From: SVTX01 sp045538195
GTDB taxonomy: Bacteria > Bacillota > Clostridia > Oscillospirales > CAG-272
Length of the DNA: 64,000 nucleotides
Assembly: GCA_045538195.1 (NCBI GenBank)
Contig: JAZSRA010000032.1
Coordinates: 1-64,000 of the forward strand
Direction of reading: 5' to 3'
The translations under genes and the position numbers were made by a program. The first letter of the stretch is position 1, and the number at the start of each line of letters is the position of its first letter. Positions 50,081-58,241 of this stretch are shown piece by piece. The notes below the pieces were generated by a model. It did not search any database, was not told the DNA's origin, and saw nothing but the letters and a program-made list of their open reading frames with translations.

Positions 50081-50683
50081 TTAAAAGTCTCGTCTGCCCT
50101 CGATCGCTCTATAAAGAGTTATCTCGTCGGCATATTCAAGGTCGCTTCCCATAGGAACTCCGTAGGCAAGTCTTGTGACCTTGATACCCATAGGTTTGAG
50201 AAGTCTGGACAGATACATCGCGGTAGCTTCTCCCTCAACGGTGGGATTGGTGGCCACTATGACCTCCTCTATCTCGCCCTCGCCAAGACGGGCAAGCAGC
50301 TCCTTTATTTTCAGCTTATCGGGGGTGATACCGTTCATGGGAGAGATCACTCCGTGAAGCACGTGATAAAGCCCCTTAAATTCCCTTACCTTCTCCATCG
50401 AAAGCACTACTCTGGGGTCCGACACCACGCAGACCGTGCTGCGGTCTCTCTGCTCGTCGGCGCAGATAGGGCATATATCTCGGTCGGTAAGATTTTGACA
50501 GACGGGACAAAGATGTATCTTTGCCTTGGCTTCAAGGATGGCGTTGGCAAATTCGCTTGCCTCCTCATCACTCATATCATCAAGCACGGAAAACGCCATT
50601 TTCATAGCGTTCTTTCTTCCGACTCCCTGAAGTCTGCCAAACTGCTCGGCAAGCCTTTGGAGCGATTCGATATACTCTGCCAT
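50081..50683 (-). CDS. recR: Recombination protein RecR
   Basis: A 200-residue protein that works with RecF and RecO to load RecA at gaps. N-terminal HhH motif (LQGVGRKNAMKMAF), zinc finger CPVCQNLTDRDICPIC (C57-C72 region), TOPRIM domain (VCVVSDPRVVLSMEKV... EVIVATNPTVEGEATAMYL) and C-terminal LAYGVPMGSDLEYADEITLYRAIEGRR. Overlaps closely with ybaB (1 bp between) in the dnaX-ybaB-recR cluster. Confidence 0.97.
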   Translation of the reverse strand: MAEYIESLQRLAEQFGRLQGVGRKNAMKMAFSVLDDMSDEEASEFANAILEAKAKIHLCPVCQNLTDRDICPICADEQRDRSTVCVVSDPRVVLSMEKVREFKGLYHVLHGVISPMNGITPDKLKIKELLARLGEGEIEEVIVATNPTVEGEATAMYLSRLLKPMGIKVTRLAYGVPMGSDLEYADEITLYRAIEGRRDF

Positions 50684-50684
50684 A

Positions 50685-51032
50685 TCAGAACAATCCGGGC
50701 ATATTCATACCCTTGGTGATCTTGCCCATCTCCTCGGCGTTTGTAGTCTCAACGCGCTTTATAGCCTCGTTTACTGCCGCAACAAGGATGTCAGAAAGGG
50801 TCTCGATGTCGTCGGGGTCAACGATCTCGGGCTGAATATCAATAGACAGAACCTCTTTCTGTCCGTTTATCTTCACCGCGACCATTCCGCCACCTGCCTT
50901 TACCTCGTACTCACGGGCATCAAGATCTGCCTGAAGCGCCTCCATATCCTCCTGCATCTTCTGTGCCTGACGAAGCATCGCCTGCATATTCTGGGGGCCT
51001 CCGCCCATTCCCTTCGGTATGTTTGCTCTCAT
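50685..51032 (-). CDS. YbaB/EbfC family nucleoid-associated protein
   Basis: A 115-residue DNA-binding protein. An N-terminal Met/Gln-rich helix (MGGGPQNMQAMLRQAQKMQEDMEALQADLDA) and a beta-sheet core (YEVKAGGGMVAVKINGQKEVLSIDI) with EIVDPDDIETLSDILVAAVNEAI are typical. The position between dnaX and recR is the standard one. It probably acts as a dimeric nucleoid protein. Confidence 0.95.
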   Translation of the reverse strand: MRANIPKGMGGGPQNMQAMLRQAQKMQEDMEALQADLDAREYEVKAGGGMVAVKINGQKEVLSIDIQPEIVDPDDIETLSDILVAAVNEAIKRVETTNAEEMGKITKGMNMPGLF

Positions 51033-51072
51033 GATCTATCTCCTTTATTTTTCAAATATTTACTGAATGTAT

Positions 51073-52800
51073 TTATCCGTCGCTTTCTGCGGCTTCAAGT
51101 ATCTTATCTATTACGCTGTCGCTCTTTTTTGCGGAGTCGCACTCCATGAAAAGCTCTGCCTTAGTATATTGCTTGCCCAAAACCCCGGAAACCACCTTCA
51201 AGAAAAGCTCGTCCGCGCCAAAAAACTTGACGTTATCTATTTCAAAGGCTGTTGCGAACTTTAAGACGATCCTGCCGCTCTCGTCGGTGTACCATTTGGA
51301 ATTGGAGATGAACGATGACTTCATGGGGTCTGCCGCGTCCATTTTTTCGGCAACCTCGGCGCGGCTTCTGAATGGCTTCAAAACTCGCACGTTGCCGACT
51401 TTTGACGAAGCGGATGCCGTTGCGGTTTGTGAGCTTCTTCTGCCCACCGCTTCATTCTGCACAGCGGACGATTGCGGCGTCTTTCCCGTTATGTTAGCAG
51501 ATCCCGGCGCGTCGCCTCGGAACATCTCGTCATCATCGTCACCAGAAAACGCCGCTCGGCGAGCATGACGCGCAGACTTTTGGATGTCTGCCGTTTTTAC
51601 AACTTCGGGAGCAGGAGACGTATCTGTCACCGCAACGGGAGAAGTAAAATTGCCCGTGGCAAGTCTTGATTCTATATCTGATATTCTGGAAAGCATCGCC
51701 TCGGGAGAGGTATTGAGCCTTTCGTCGCACATTCTGACCAAAGTCAGCTCGGCAGTGATACGGCGGACGGCGTTTGCCTTTTGTATCGCGAAAAGTGCCT
51801 CTTGAAGCATCGAGCAGTGATATGACAGTTTCTCTATGGTAAACGCAGACGCAAGAGACGTCAGCGCACGTGTCTCGCTATCGGTAAGATCGAGATATGC
51901 CGCGGCATTTCCCGAGCTTTTGACTATAAGCAGGTCGCGGTAGATCGATATAAGATCCTGCCAGAAGACAGTTATGTCACGGGATGACTGCACGACCTCG
52001 TCAATAGCCGAAAAAATAGTTTCGTAGTCTCGCTCTGCAACCGCTCTCACGACAGAAAGCATATTCTCTCTGCCGATCTTTCCGACGGTGTTGTTGACCA
52101 GCTCCTCGTCGATCCTCTCGCGGCTTCCGGCGCAAAGGTCGAGCAGACTTATAGCATCTCTCATTCCTCCCTGCGCCTGCTTTGCAAGCAGAACAGCGGC
52201 GGACTCTTCAAGCTCTATTCCCTCGGTCTTTGCCACACGGAGGAGATGATCTTTCAAGACATCGGTTGTAATTCGACGGAAATCGAATCTTTGACAACGT
52301 GAAATTATGGTAGCAGGCAACTTTTGCAACTCGGTAGTCGCAAGGATAAATACAACGTGTTCTGGCGGCTCCTCAAGGGTCTTTAAAAGCGCGTTGAAAG
52401 CGCTGACCGAGAGCATGTGAACCTCGTCGATTATATAAACTCTGTATTTAAGATTTGAGGGTGAATAGACCACCTCGTCGCGGATGTCACGGATGTTGTC
52501 AACGCCGTTGTTTGATGCCGCATCCATTTCAAGAACGTCTGTGGTGGCTCCCGAATCGATGGCAAGACATGCGGAGCATTTACCGCAAGGACTTCCGTCA
52601 TGAGGATCAAGACAGTTGACCGCCTTTGCGAGTATCTTCGCGCAGGAAGTCTTTCCCGTACCTCTTGAACCGCAGAAAAGGTAGGCGTGAGAAAATTTGT
52701 TGTTGGCGACCTCGTATTTAAGAATAGAGGTTATATGCTCCTGACCGTAGACCTGATCAAAGCTTTTAGGACGCCATTTTCGATATAAAGCTTGATGCAT
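51073..52800 (-). CDS. dnaX: DNA polymerase III subunit gamma/tau
   Basis: A 575-residue clamp-loader ATPase. AAA+ domain with Walker A GSRGTGKTSCAKIL, zinc-binding cysteines in CLDPHDGSPCGKCSACL, DEVH-type Walker B in VYIIDEVHMLS, arginine-finger region ISRCQRFDFRR, then the collar domain and a C-terminal tau part from about 390, with a polar linker and a compact end (about 470-570). The start at 52800 has AAGGAGG 6 bp upstream; 17 more codons are open before it. No slippery sequence for a separate gamma form was identified. Follows the SRP RNA gene. Confidence 0.96.
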   Translation of the reverse strand: MHQALYRKWRPKSFDQVYGQEHITSILKYEVANNKFSHAYLFCGSRGTGKTSCAKILAKAVNCLDPHDGSPCGKCSACLAIDSGATTDVLEMDAASNNGVDNIRDIRDEVVYSPSNLKYRVYIIDEVHMLSVSAFNALLKTLEEPPEHVVFILATTELQKLPATIISRCQRFDFRRITTDVLKDHLLRVAKTEGIELEESAAVLLAKQAQGGMRDAISLLDLCAGSRERIDEELVNNTVGKIGRENMLSVVRAVAERDYETIFSAIDEVVQSSRDITVFWQDLISIYRDLLIVKSSGNAAAYLDLTDSETRALTSLASAFTIEKLSYHCSMLQEALFAIQKANAVRRITAELTLVRMCDERLNTSPEAMLSRISDIESRLATGNFTSPVAVTDTSPAPEVVKTADIQKSARHARRAAFSGDDDDEMFRGDAPGSANITGKTPQSSAVQNEAVGRRSSQTATASASSKVGNVRVLKPFRSRAEVAEKMDAADPMKSSFISNSKWYTDESGRIVLKFATAFEIDNVKFFGADELFLKVVSGVLGKQYTKAELFMECDSAKKSDSVIDKILEAAESDG

Positions 52801-52869
52801 TTTTAACCTCCTTAAATAAATGTTTCTTTTCGGCTTTTTCGGTTTCACCAAAAGATATGGCTCAAAAAA

Positions 52870-53178
52870 TGTCGTGTGCGTGAAACAAGACCATACACCG
52901 CAAAGTCGAACTTCAACTCCACGCGATCTTCATACCCTCTGCTCAAGGCAGGCACCCTCGCGGCACATTGAGTTTACCGCTTAATGCTGCTTGGTCCCCC
53001 ATCTGACATGGTTCACAGCTCCCAATTGCGCAAGACCCGCCTATCAACACAGAGGATAGGACTCATTCGTAAAGAATCCGCCCTCATGTGCGGGATCCAC
53101 CCCTGCTGTAGCGGATTTCAGGTACAGGGCTCCGCTAAATCCCCGGCTGGTATGGCCTTGTTTCACAGCACACGACTG
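52870..53178 (-). ncRNA. ffs: Signal recognition particle RNA, large type with Alu domain
   Basis: On the minus strand the ends GTCGTGTGC-GTGAAACAAGGCCATAC (from 53176) and GTATGGTCTTGTTTCAC-CACGAC (to 52871) form the closing helix. The apical SRP domain contains CATGTCAGATGG-GGGA-CCAAGCAGCATTAAG with a GNRA loop and the AGCAGC asymmetric loop that binds Ffh. At about 306 nt it is longer than the 270-nt Bacillus RNA. T-rich sequence follows the 3' end. The gene lies directly before dnaX, as in many Firmicutes. Confidence 0.95.
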
Positions 53179-53209
53179 CTTTTTATTATGCCCATAATAG
53201 GCTCTAAAT

Positions 53210-53238
53210 ATTATAACAGATTTCTTTCGCTTTTTCAA
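53210..53238 (-). promoter_or_regulatory. Promoter of SRP RNA
   Basis: Minus strand TTGAAA, 17-bp spacer, exact TATAAT. It is about 34 bp before the mature 5' end, so a leader (with a small TATTATG/CATAATA hairpin) is probably removed. Confidence 0.85.
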
Positions 53239-53334
53239 GTGCTTTTTAAAAATTTAACATTTATTATGATTATTTATTTTACTTTATAAGCAATACTTAG
53301 ACTATTTTTTTCGAATATGAATTTCAAAACACAA

Positions 53335-53378
53335 AAAATTAACGATCCCAAGGCTTGTGAAAAGTCTCGGGATCGTTT
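53335..53378 (-). terminator. Terminator of the dockerin gene
   Basis: Stem AACGATCCC / GGGATCGTT (53341-53377), then on the minus strand AATTTTTTG. Confidence 0.8.
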
Positions 53379-53411
53379 TAAGAATTACTTAATCATACCG
53401 AAGCCCACAAT

Positions 53412-56030
53412 TCAACTATTCAAGTCCTCGACGCTGACAAGCCTAATGCGCTTGATATACATCACGTCGCCCTCAGCAGGCGTATTCTGGAAATAGTCAA
53501 ATCGGAGCCTTGTAATATTCCCCTTCCAATAATATGACTTTTGAGTAAAGTCAAAGGTCATGGTATGATATTCGCCGTCAACCGTAAGTCTTCCCGAGCC
53601 TACCACCTTCTCACCATTGAACGAAGTGCCGGTACTCGTTGCAAAATAGATCGACGAAGCACAATAGGTAGTAGAATTGGTAACGGGGATCATATATTCG
53701 ATCTGAATTCCGGTATATTCAACCGTGCTCAGAAAAAGACGACTGAAATCGAGAGTGATACTGACATCGGTTCCGCCTTCTACCTTAAGTGCAAGCACAT
53801 TCTGAGACTCATCAATATAAACATTGGTGTATGCGTTTGCTGCGGGAAAATCTTCGCTTGCCAAAACGCTCATATCGTTATCAACACCAAGCTCTGGATA
53901 GTCAAGAGTTGTAAGGGATATACTCTTTATATACATAATATCACCGGCCGCCGCCCTGTGAAACGGATCAAACCGTATCTTATGAAGGTCGCCTTGACAT
54001 TTGCTCTTAGGCACTCTTATTTTAATCGTATGGTATTTTCCATCACGAACAAGGGTTTCCTTGACAGTATTTGCTTCATTAAAGTCCGTGACTTCCCCTG
54101 CACTCAAGAACATCACGAAAGTGTAGCTGGACTTTGAATTGGTCATAGGAAGCATATACTCGATCTCAATAGTGTTGAAATCATCGGAATTTATCACCTT
54201 GTCGGAGTTGCAGTCGAAGTTCAGCGAAGCGTATGGATCGTTGCCGTTCTCAACGTATATCCTGAGAGCATTTTCAACCCCATCATAGCCTATATTAACG
54301 TGTCTGGGAGCACAAAATACATCTGCATTTTCAGGAACAGTAAAGTCCATATTCGCCATATCGAACTTTCCGTAAGTGATAAGCTGATCGTAGCGATTTT
54401 CGGAGAGAGACGCGTTGTCGGTGAAGTCCTTATTCTCCTTGAAAATAGCTCTTATATCCTCGGGATTACCCGTTGCAAGGATATAACTGTATTCGATCGG
54501 CTTGTACGATTGCATTACTATAAAGCAAGAGGGTGCTACGTAGCTTGTGGAATTAGCCATAGGATTTTTAGAGCCATTATAATTGTGTCTTATGGCAACA
54601 TGCCTCTGAATGTTGGGGCAGTAGGTGCCAAATCCAAAATTGTCGTCGGTATTTATCCATATAGACCAGGTTTCGGTATTGCCCTTATAGAGCGGGAAGA
54701 TACCTGCGTTTTCCCAACCAACGAGATCTCTCTCGTAATAGATGCTCTCATTATCATCGGTCCACGGTTTGATTCCGTTGTAATAAGACAACGTATCGAA
54801 ATAGCTGACCAGATACACCGCGGGGATCTCCTGCCCGCCTGTGGTATGCGTCCAACCCGAAAAGTCGGTTGCCACGTTATCTACAACAACGTAATCATCG
54901 TCATTACTATCGGTCTTGCCTTCCATTATGGTGTATGTGTTCTCATAATAAGTGTAAGTCAAGCCCTTGATATATGCCCAGTCGAGTGCTTGAGAAACTA
55001 TATAGATATAGTCCTTTTCCTCGTCGTATTCAACGTCGATAAGGCGGTCGGAGCCGTTATTCTTTCTGTCTCCGCCCTGAACGGGGTTATATGGCCACAG
55101 CTTATCAGTTTCGCTGTTACCGTTAGGAACCGAGACGTATTCGCCGTTGGAATAGGTGCCGTAGAAGGACTGCTGAATAAGTCTTCCCGTATCGTGAATA
55201 TTGACAAGATTGCCAAGGGTATCGTCGCCGTCCAGCTTGTCCTCAAAATAGGTCATAGCACCGCCCCAGGAGAGTCTTACACCGATCTTGTAGCGCCCAT
55301 TCTCTACGCAAAGATCATCCTCGTAAAGCGGGATCACCTCGGTGTAGAAATGGTGAAGAATAAAGCGTGCCTCAACGTTCTCGCAGGTATCCACAGTTAT
55401 TTTTTTCAGCTCTATTCCCTTTTTATCCGCTAAGTATCCCTCTATAAGTCCGCGGAAGCTTTTTTTCGTAGCCTCAAGGAAAAAATAGTCGGTCTTTTCC
55501 TTACCGCCCTGAGTGTAGGTTACGTACACCTTTATGGGTTCGGTAGATTCGTAGTCAAAGCACATTCTGTTGAACTCCGACGCAAAGCAGCCGTCTGCAA
55601 AGGTTATCTGGAGTCCACTATTAAAAACGAATTTCCCCAATTCAACAGACTTATATCCCGTGACCGTATATTCAAGTCCGTTTTTACCGAATACGGTAGC
55701 AGTACCATCCTTGTGCGTTATTTCGGTAATTGCATCCGCATCAGCAAGATAGCTTCTGAGACTCACAACGTCTTTTAGCGTAACGCTTCCATCACCGTCA
55801 ACGTCTGCTCCCGTTCCAATCTCGAAAGCGGATACTTGATTATCAAAATCATAGTTTGCCAGATATTGACGGAGCAACATAAGGTCTTTGACTCCGACAA
55901 CTCCATCGGAGTTCGCGTCGCCGCGTATGACGTCCGATCGCGCCGCAAAAACCGTAAGAGCGAAGATTGCTATCAAAATCAGCAGCACCGATAAAAACGT
56001 AGCAAGCACTATTTTTTTTACTGTTTTCAT
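53412..56030 (-). CDS. Secreted protein with N-terminal type I dockerin and two C-terminal beta modules
   Basis: An 872-residue exported protein; start at 56030 with GAGGA 5 bp upstream. Signal peptide about 1-32. Residues about 35-100 are a type I dockerin with two Ca2+ loops, GDANSDGVVGVKDLMLLRQY and ADVDGDGSVTLKDVVSLRSY. A long unassigned region follows. Two related C-terminal modules each contain IEYM(L/I)P(M/V)TNS, DG(K/E)YHT and RFDxF...GD(I/V)MYIK, so one arose by duplication; they look like carbohydrate-binding beta-sandwiches. It probably binds a cohesin partner on the surface and a glycan, or another partner. No catalytic domain is recognised and no cohesin gene lies in the window. 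Confidence 0.85.
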   Translation of the reverse strand: MKTVKKIVLATFLSVLLILIAIFALTVFAARSDVIRGDANSDGVVGVKDLMLLRQYLANYDFDNQVSAFEIGTGADVDGDGSVTLKDVVSLRSYLADADAITEITHKDGTATVFGKNGLEYTVTGYKSVELGKFVFNSGLQITFADGCFASEFNRMCFDYESTEPIKVYVTYTQGGKEKTDYFFLEATKKSFRGLIEGYLADKKGIELKKITVDTCENVEARFILHHFYTEVIPLYEDDLCVENGRYKIGVRLSWGGAMTYFEDKLDGDDTLGNLVNIHDTGRLIQQSFYGTYSNGEYVSVPNGNSETDKLWPYNPVQGGDRKNNGSDRLIDVEYDEEKDYIYIVSQALDWAYIKGLTYTYYENTYTIMEGKTDSNDDDYVVVDNVATDFSGWTHTTGGQEIPAVYLVSYFDTLSYYNGIKPWTDDNESIYYERDLVGWENAGIFPLYKGNTETWSIWINTDDNFGFGTYCPNIQRHVAIRHNYNGSKNPMANSTSYVAPSCFIVMQSYKPIEYSYILATGNPEDIRAIFKENKDFTDNASLSENRYDQLITYGKFDMANMDFTVPENADVFCAPRHVNIGYDGVENALRIYVENGNDPYASLNFDCNSDKVINSDDFNTIEIEYMLPMTNSKSSYTFVMFLSAGEVTDFNEANTVKETLVRDGKYHTIKIRVPKSKCQGDLHKIRFDPFHRAAAGDIMYIKSISLTTLDYPELGVDNDMSVLASEDFPAANAYTNVYIDESQNVLALKVEGGTDVSITLDFSRLFLSTVEYTGIQIEYMIPVTNSTTYCASSIYFATSTGTSFNGEKVVGSGRLTVDGEYHTMTFDFTQKSYYWKGNITRLRFDYFQNTPAEGDVMYIKRIRLVSVEDLNS

Positions 56031-56082
56031 AAAATTCCTCTTATTCACACCGTGTGAGTTGATCACTATCGGTTAATCAGTT

Positions 56083-56673
56083 TTATATTTCAACCGTAAC
56101 GTCCTCAATTTTTTTCTTGGGAACCATGAAATCACGGTTTTCATTGTAATAATATTTAAGCTCACTGCCATACTCAACCTCGACGATATGACTTGTATGC
56201 GTAGGATATCCGAAGCCTATAACACAGCTGATGTCGAGAGACTCGTCGATCGAAAGAAGCTCGCGAAGTCTCTCTGCCTTCACGCTTCCAAGGATGCAGG
56301 AGCCGACTCCGTGAGCATACGCCGCCAGGGTAAGATTACTTACGGCAAGGCGCTCGTCAAACGGGGTATACTTGGTCTGCAAAGCCTTTTCGGTCAAAAC
56401 AGCCACGAAAAGCGTCGGTCTTTCTCCCACCTTGGGTCTGCCCTCGCCGTTAGGAATGGCGCTTCCCCAGCTTGTAATATCAAAAACCGCGTTTACGGTC
56501 TCGGGGGTCCTTATGTAGATATATTTGAGTGGCTGGAAATTCATCGCGCTGGATGAGAGCTGAGCCGCTCTTTTCATATTGGAAATCACCTCGTCGGGAA
56601 TGGCGCGGCTTTCGTCAAAGCGGCGGTACGTTCTTCTGCCTTCGAGAAGGGTCATCACTTCATTAGAGTTCAT
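56083..56673 (-). CDS. Nitroreductase family FMN-dependent oxidoreductase
   Basis: A 196-residue flavoprotein of the nitroreductase/NADPH-dependent family. The FMN phosphate site is in GRRTYRRFDE near the N-terminus, with AAQLSSSAMNFQPLKYIYI and a C-terminal region LAAYAHGVGSCILGSVKAERLRELL...CVIGFGYP. The start at 56673 has AAGGAG 6 bp upstream. Substrate unknown. It follows the PTS EIIC gene in the same direction with a terminator between, and precedes the dockerin gene. Confidence 0.92.
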   Translation of the reverse strand: MNSNEVMTLLEGRRTYRRFDESRAIPDEVISNMKRAAQLSSSAMNFQPLKYIYIRTPETVNAVFDITSWGSAIPNGEGRPKVGERPTLFVAVLTEKALQTKYTPFDERLAVSNLTLAAYAHGVGSCILGSVKAERLRELLSIDESLDISCVIGFGYPTHTSHIVEVEYGSELKYYYNENRDFMVPKKKIEDVTVEI

Positions 56674-56730
56674 AATTCTCTCCTTAATTTGTTTCACTAT
56701 TGTAATTTTACCATATTCCTCTTTCCGTGT

Positions 56731-56773
56731 CAACAAAAAAGCGCAAGTTTTAAAACATTGCGCTTTTTTGTTG
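56731..56773 (-). terminator. Terminator of the PTS EIIC gene
   Basis: Stem CAACAAAAAAGCGCAA / TTGCGCTTTTTTGTTG (56731-56773); T-run within the descending arm on both strands. Confidence 0.85.
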
Positions 56774-56775
56774 AA

Positions 56776-57897
56776 TTATTCGCTGAGCAGCATATCGTTT
56801 TTCTTTATCCAACCGAGCTTTCTCATGATCTCGCTGAACAGCAGCGACAAGATTGCAGGCAGAACAATACAGATCAGCACAAGACCTATCCACATCATAG
56901 GTGACCACTCGGTGCCGTCGATAACTCCGATGGGGCCGACGAGACCGCAGGTTCCCATTCCTGCCGCCACGCCCGTACATTTGAGCTTAAATATCATTGT
57001 GGATATAGGTCCGGTAATAGCCGCCGCCAGTGTGGGGGGGATCCAGATCAATGGATTCTTGTATATATTACCCATCTGAAGCATTGACGTGCCAAGACCC
57101 TGTGAGATGATACCGCCCCACTTGTTCTCACGGAAGCTTGAAACCGCAAAGCCCACCATCTGTGCGCAACATCCTGCAACCGCCGCGCCTCCCGCAAGAA
57201 GAAAGCCTTCGCTCGTTCCATTTGCAACTGCGACGGCAAGAGCCGACTCGGAAAATATCATGGCACAGATAGCCGCCGAGGATATGGGGAGCGTCAAAAT
57301 TATACCCACTACCACCGATACTACTATACCCATAAGAAGGGGCTGGAATTGGGTGGCGGTAGAAATAAACACGCCGAGATAATACATTACATAAGATACC
57401 AAAGGACAGAGCAACCAGCTTGCCGCAAATCCGGTAAGCAGAGTGACCACGGGGGTAACGAGTATATCCACCTTGGTCTTTTTCGAAACAAGCATACCAA
57501 TTTCACTTGCAATTATGACCGCGAAGAACGCACCCGCAGGTCCTGCCGCGTAAAATACGCCGCTTTCCGCTCCCGAGGTGACTGCCCACGATTTTATAAA
57601 TCCTTCTTCTATGACAGCTCCCATAGCGTTTGACATAGCACCAACAGCCGCCGCAGAAAACATGACCAGCGGATGCGCTCCCAGCTTGTGCGCGATAGCT
57701 ACGCCGATAGCCATTCCTGTTGCCGCCTTGGCGTAAGTCGCCACGGTATTGAATATCTCAGCAAGCCAATCCACGGGGATATACTTGCCGAGAGTTCCGA
57801 AGATAGTACCAATAAGCAGTGACGCGAAAAGTCCGAGCGCCATAGCACCCATAGCGTCAATAAAGTAACGGTTAAGATATTTTTTCAAAGTTTTCAT
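56776..57897 (-). CDS. PTS transporter subunit IIC, EIIC_2 type (uncharacterised substrate)
   Basis: A 373-residue membrane protein with about ten helices resembling the PTS_EIIC_2 family (PF13303): HKLGAHPLVMFSAAAVGAMSNAMGAV, TPVVTLLTGFAASWLLCPLVS, CCAQMVGFAVSSFRENKWGGIISQGLGTSMLQMGNI (about 260-295) and the C-terminal GLVGPIGVIDGT. No IIA or IIB genes are adjacent, so it may be an orphan IIC or a non-PTS relative. The start is ATG 57897 with AAGGG upstream; the promoter at 57953-57981 excludes earlier starts. Confidence 0.85.
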   Translation of the reverse strand: MKTLKKYLNRYFIDAMGAMALGLFASLLIGTIFGTLGKYIPVDWLAEIFNTVATYAKAATGMAIGVAIAHKLGAHPLVMFSAAAVGAMSNAMGAVIEEGFIKSWAVTSGAESGVFYAAGPAGAFFAVIIASEIGMLVSKKTKVDILVTPVVTLLTGFAASWLLCPLVSYVMYYLGVFISTATQFQPLLMGIVVSVVVGIILTLPISSAAICAMIFSESALAVAVANGTSEGFLLAGGAAVAGCCAQMVGFAVSSFRENKWGGIISQGLGTSMLQMGNIYKNPLIWIPPTLAAAITGPISTMIFKLKCTGVAAGMGTCGLVGPIGVIDGTEWSPMMWIGLVLICIVLPAILSLLFSEIMRKLGWIKKNDMLLSE

Positions 57898-57952
57898 TTT
57901 TTTCCCTTCTTCACTTTTATTATACAAGATTTGCCTTTTTATTACTGAAGAA

Positions 57953-57981
57953 AGTATATCACATTCTCTTTTTCCTTTCAA
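57953..57981 (-). promoter_or_regulatory. Promoter of the PTS EIIC gene
   Basis: Minus strand TTGAAA, 17-bp spacer, TATACT. Confidence 0.75.
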
Positions 57982-58186
57982 GAATCATTTTTAATGAAAA
58001 TAACGGTTCTTTTAAGCTCTTTTTGTGCAATATGTAAATATATCTGTATATTCAGATAAAAACTTGAAAAAATTTTTAAAAAAGCGTCTCGTATGTGGGA
58101 TATTTGTCTAAAATTGCAATTGACGGCGACAGATAAATTTCTCCTAAATTTAACCTTTTGGTAAAGTTTTTTTGAAGGAAAGGTGT

Positions 58187-58230
58187 GCAGAGGGAGAGGA
58201 ACACTTTTTAAAAGCGTTCCTCTTCCCTGC
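58187..58230. terminator. Hairpin after polA
   Basis: GCAGAGGGAGAGGAACACTT pairs imperfectly with AAGCGTTCCTCTTCCCTGC. No T-run follows on the minus strand, so termination is uncertain. The rest of the 344-bp gap (57898-58241) holds the EIIC promoter and AT-rich DNA with nothing else recognised. Confidence 0.45.
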
Positions 58231-58241
58231 ATTTATCTATA

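Noticed and set aside
54300..55433. 377-codon open frame opposite the dockerin gene
   Set aside because: The opposite strand has signal peptide, dockerin and repeated modules; this frame has none.
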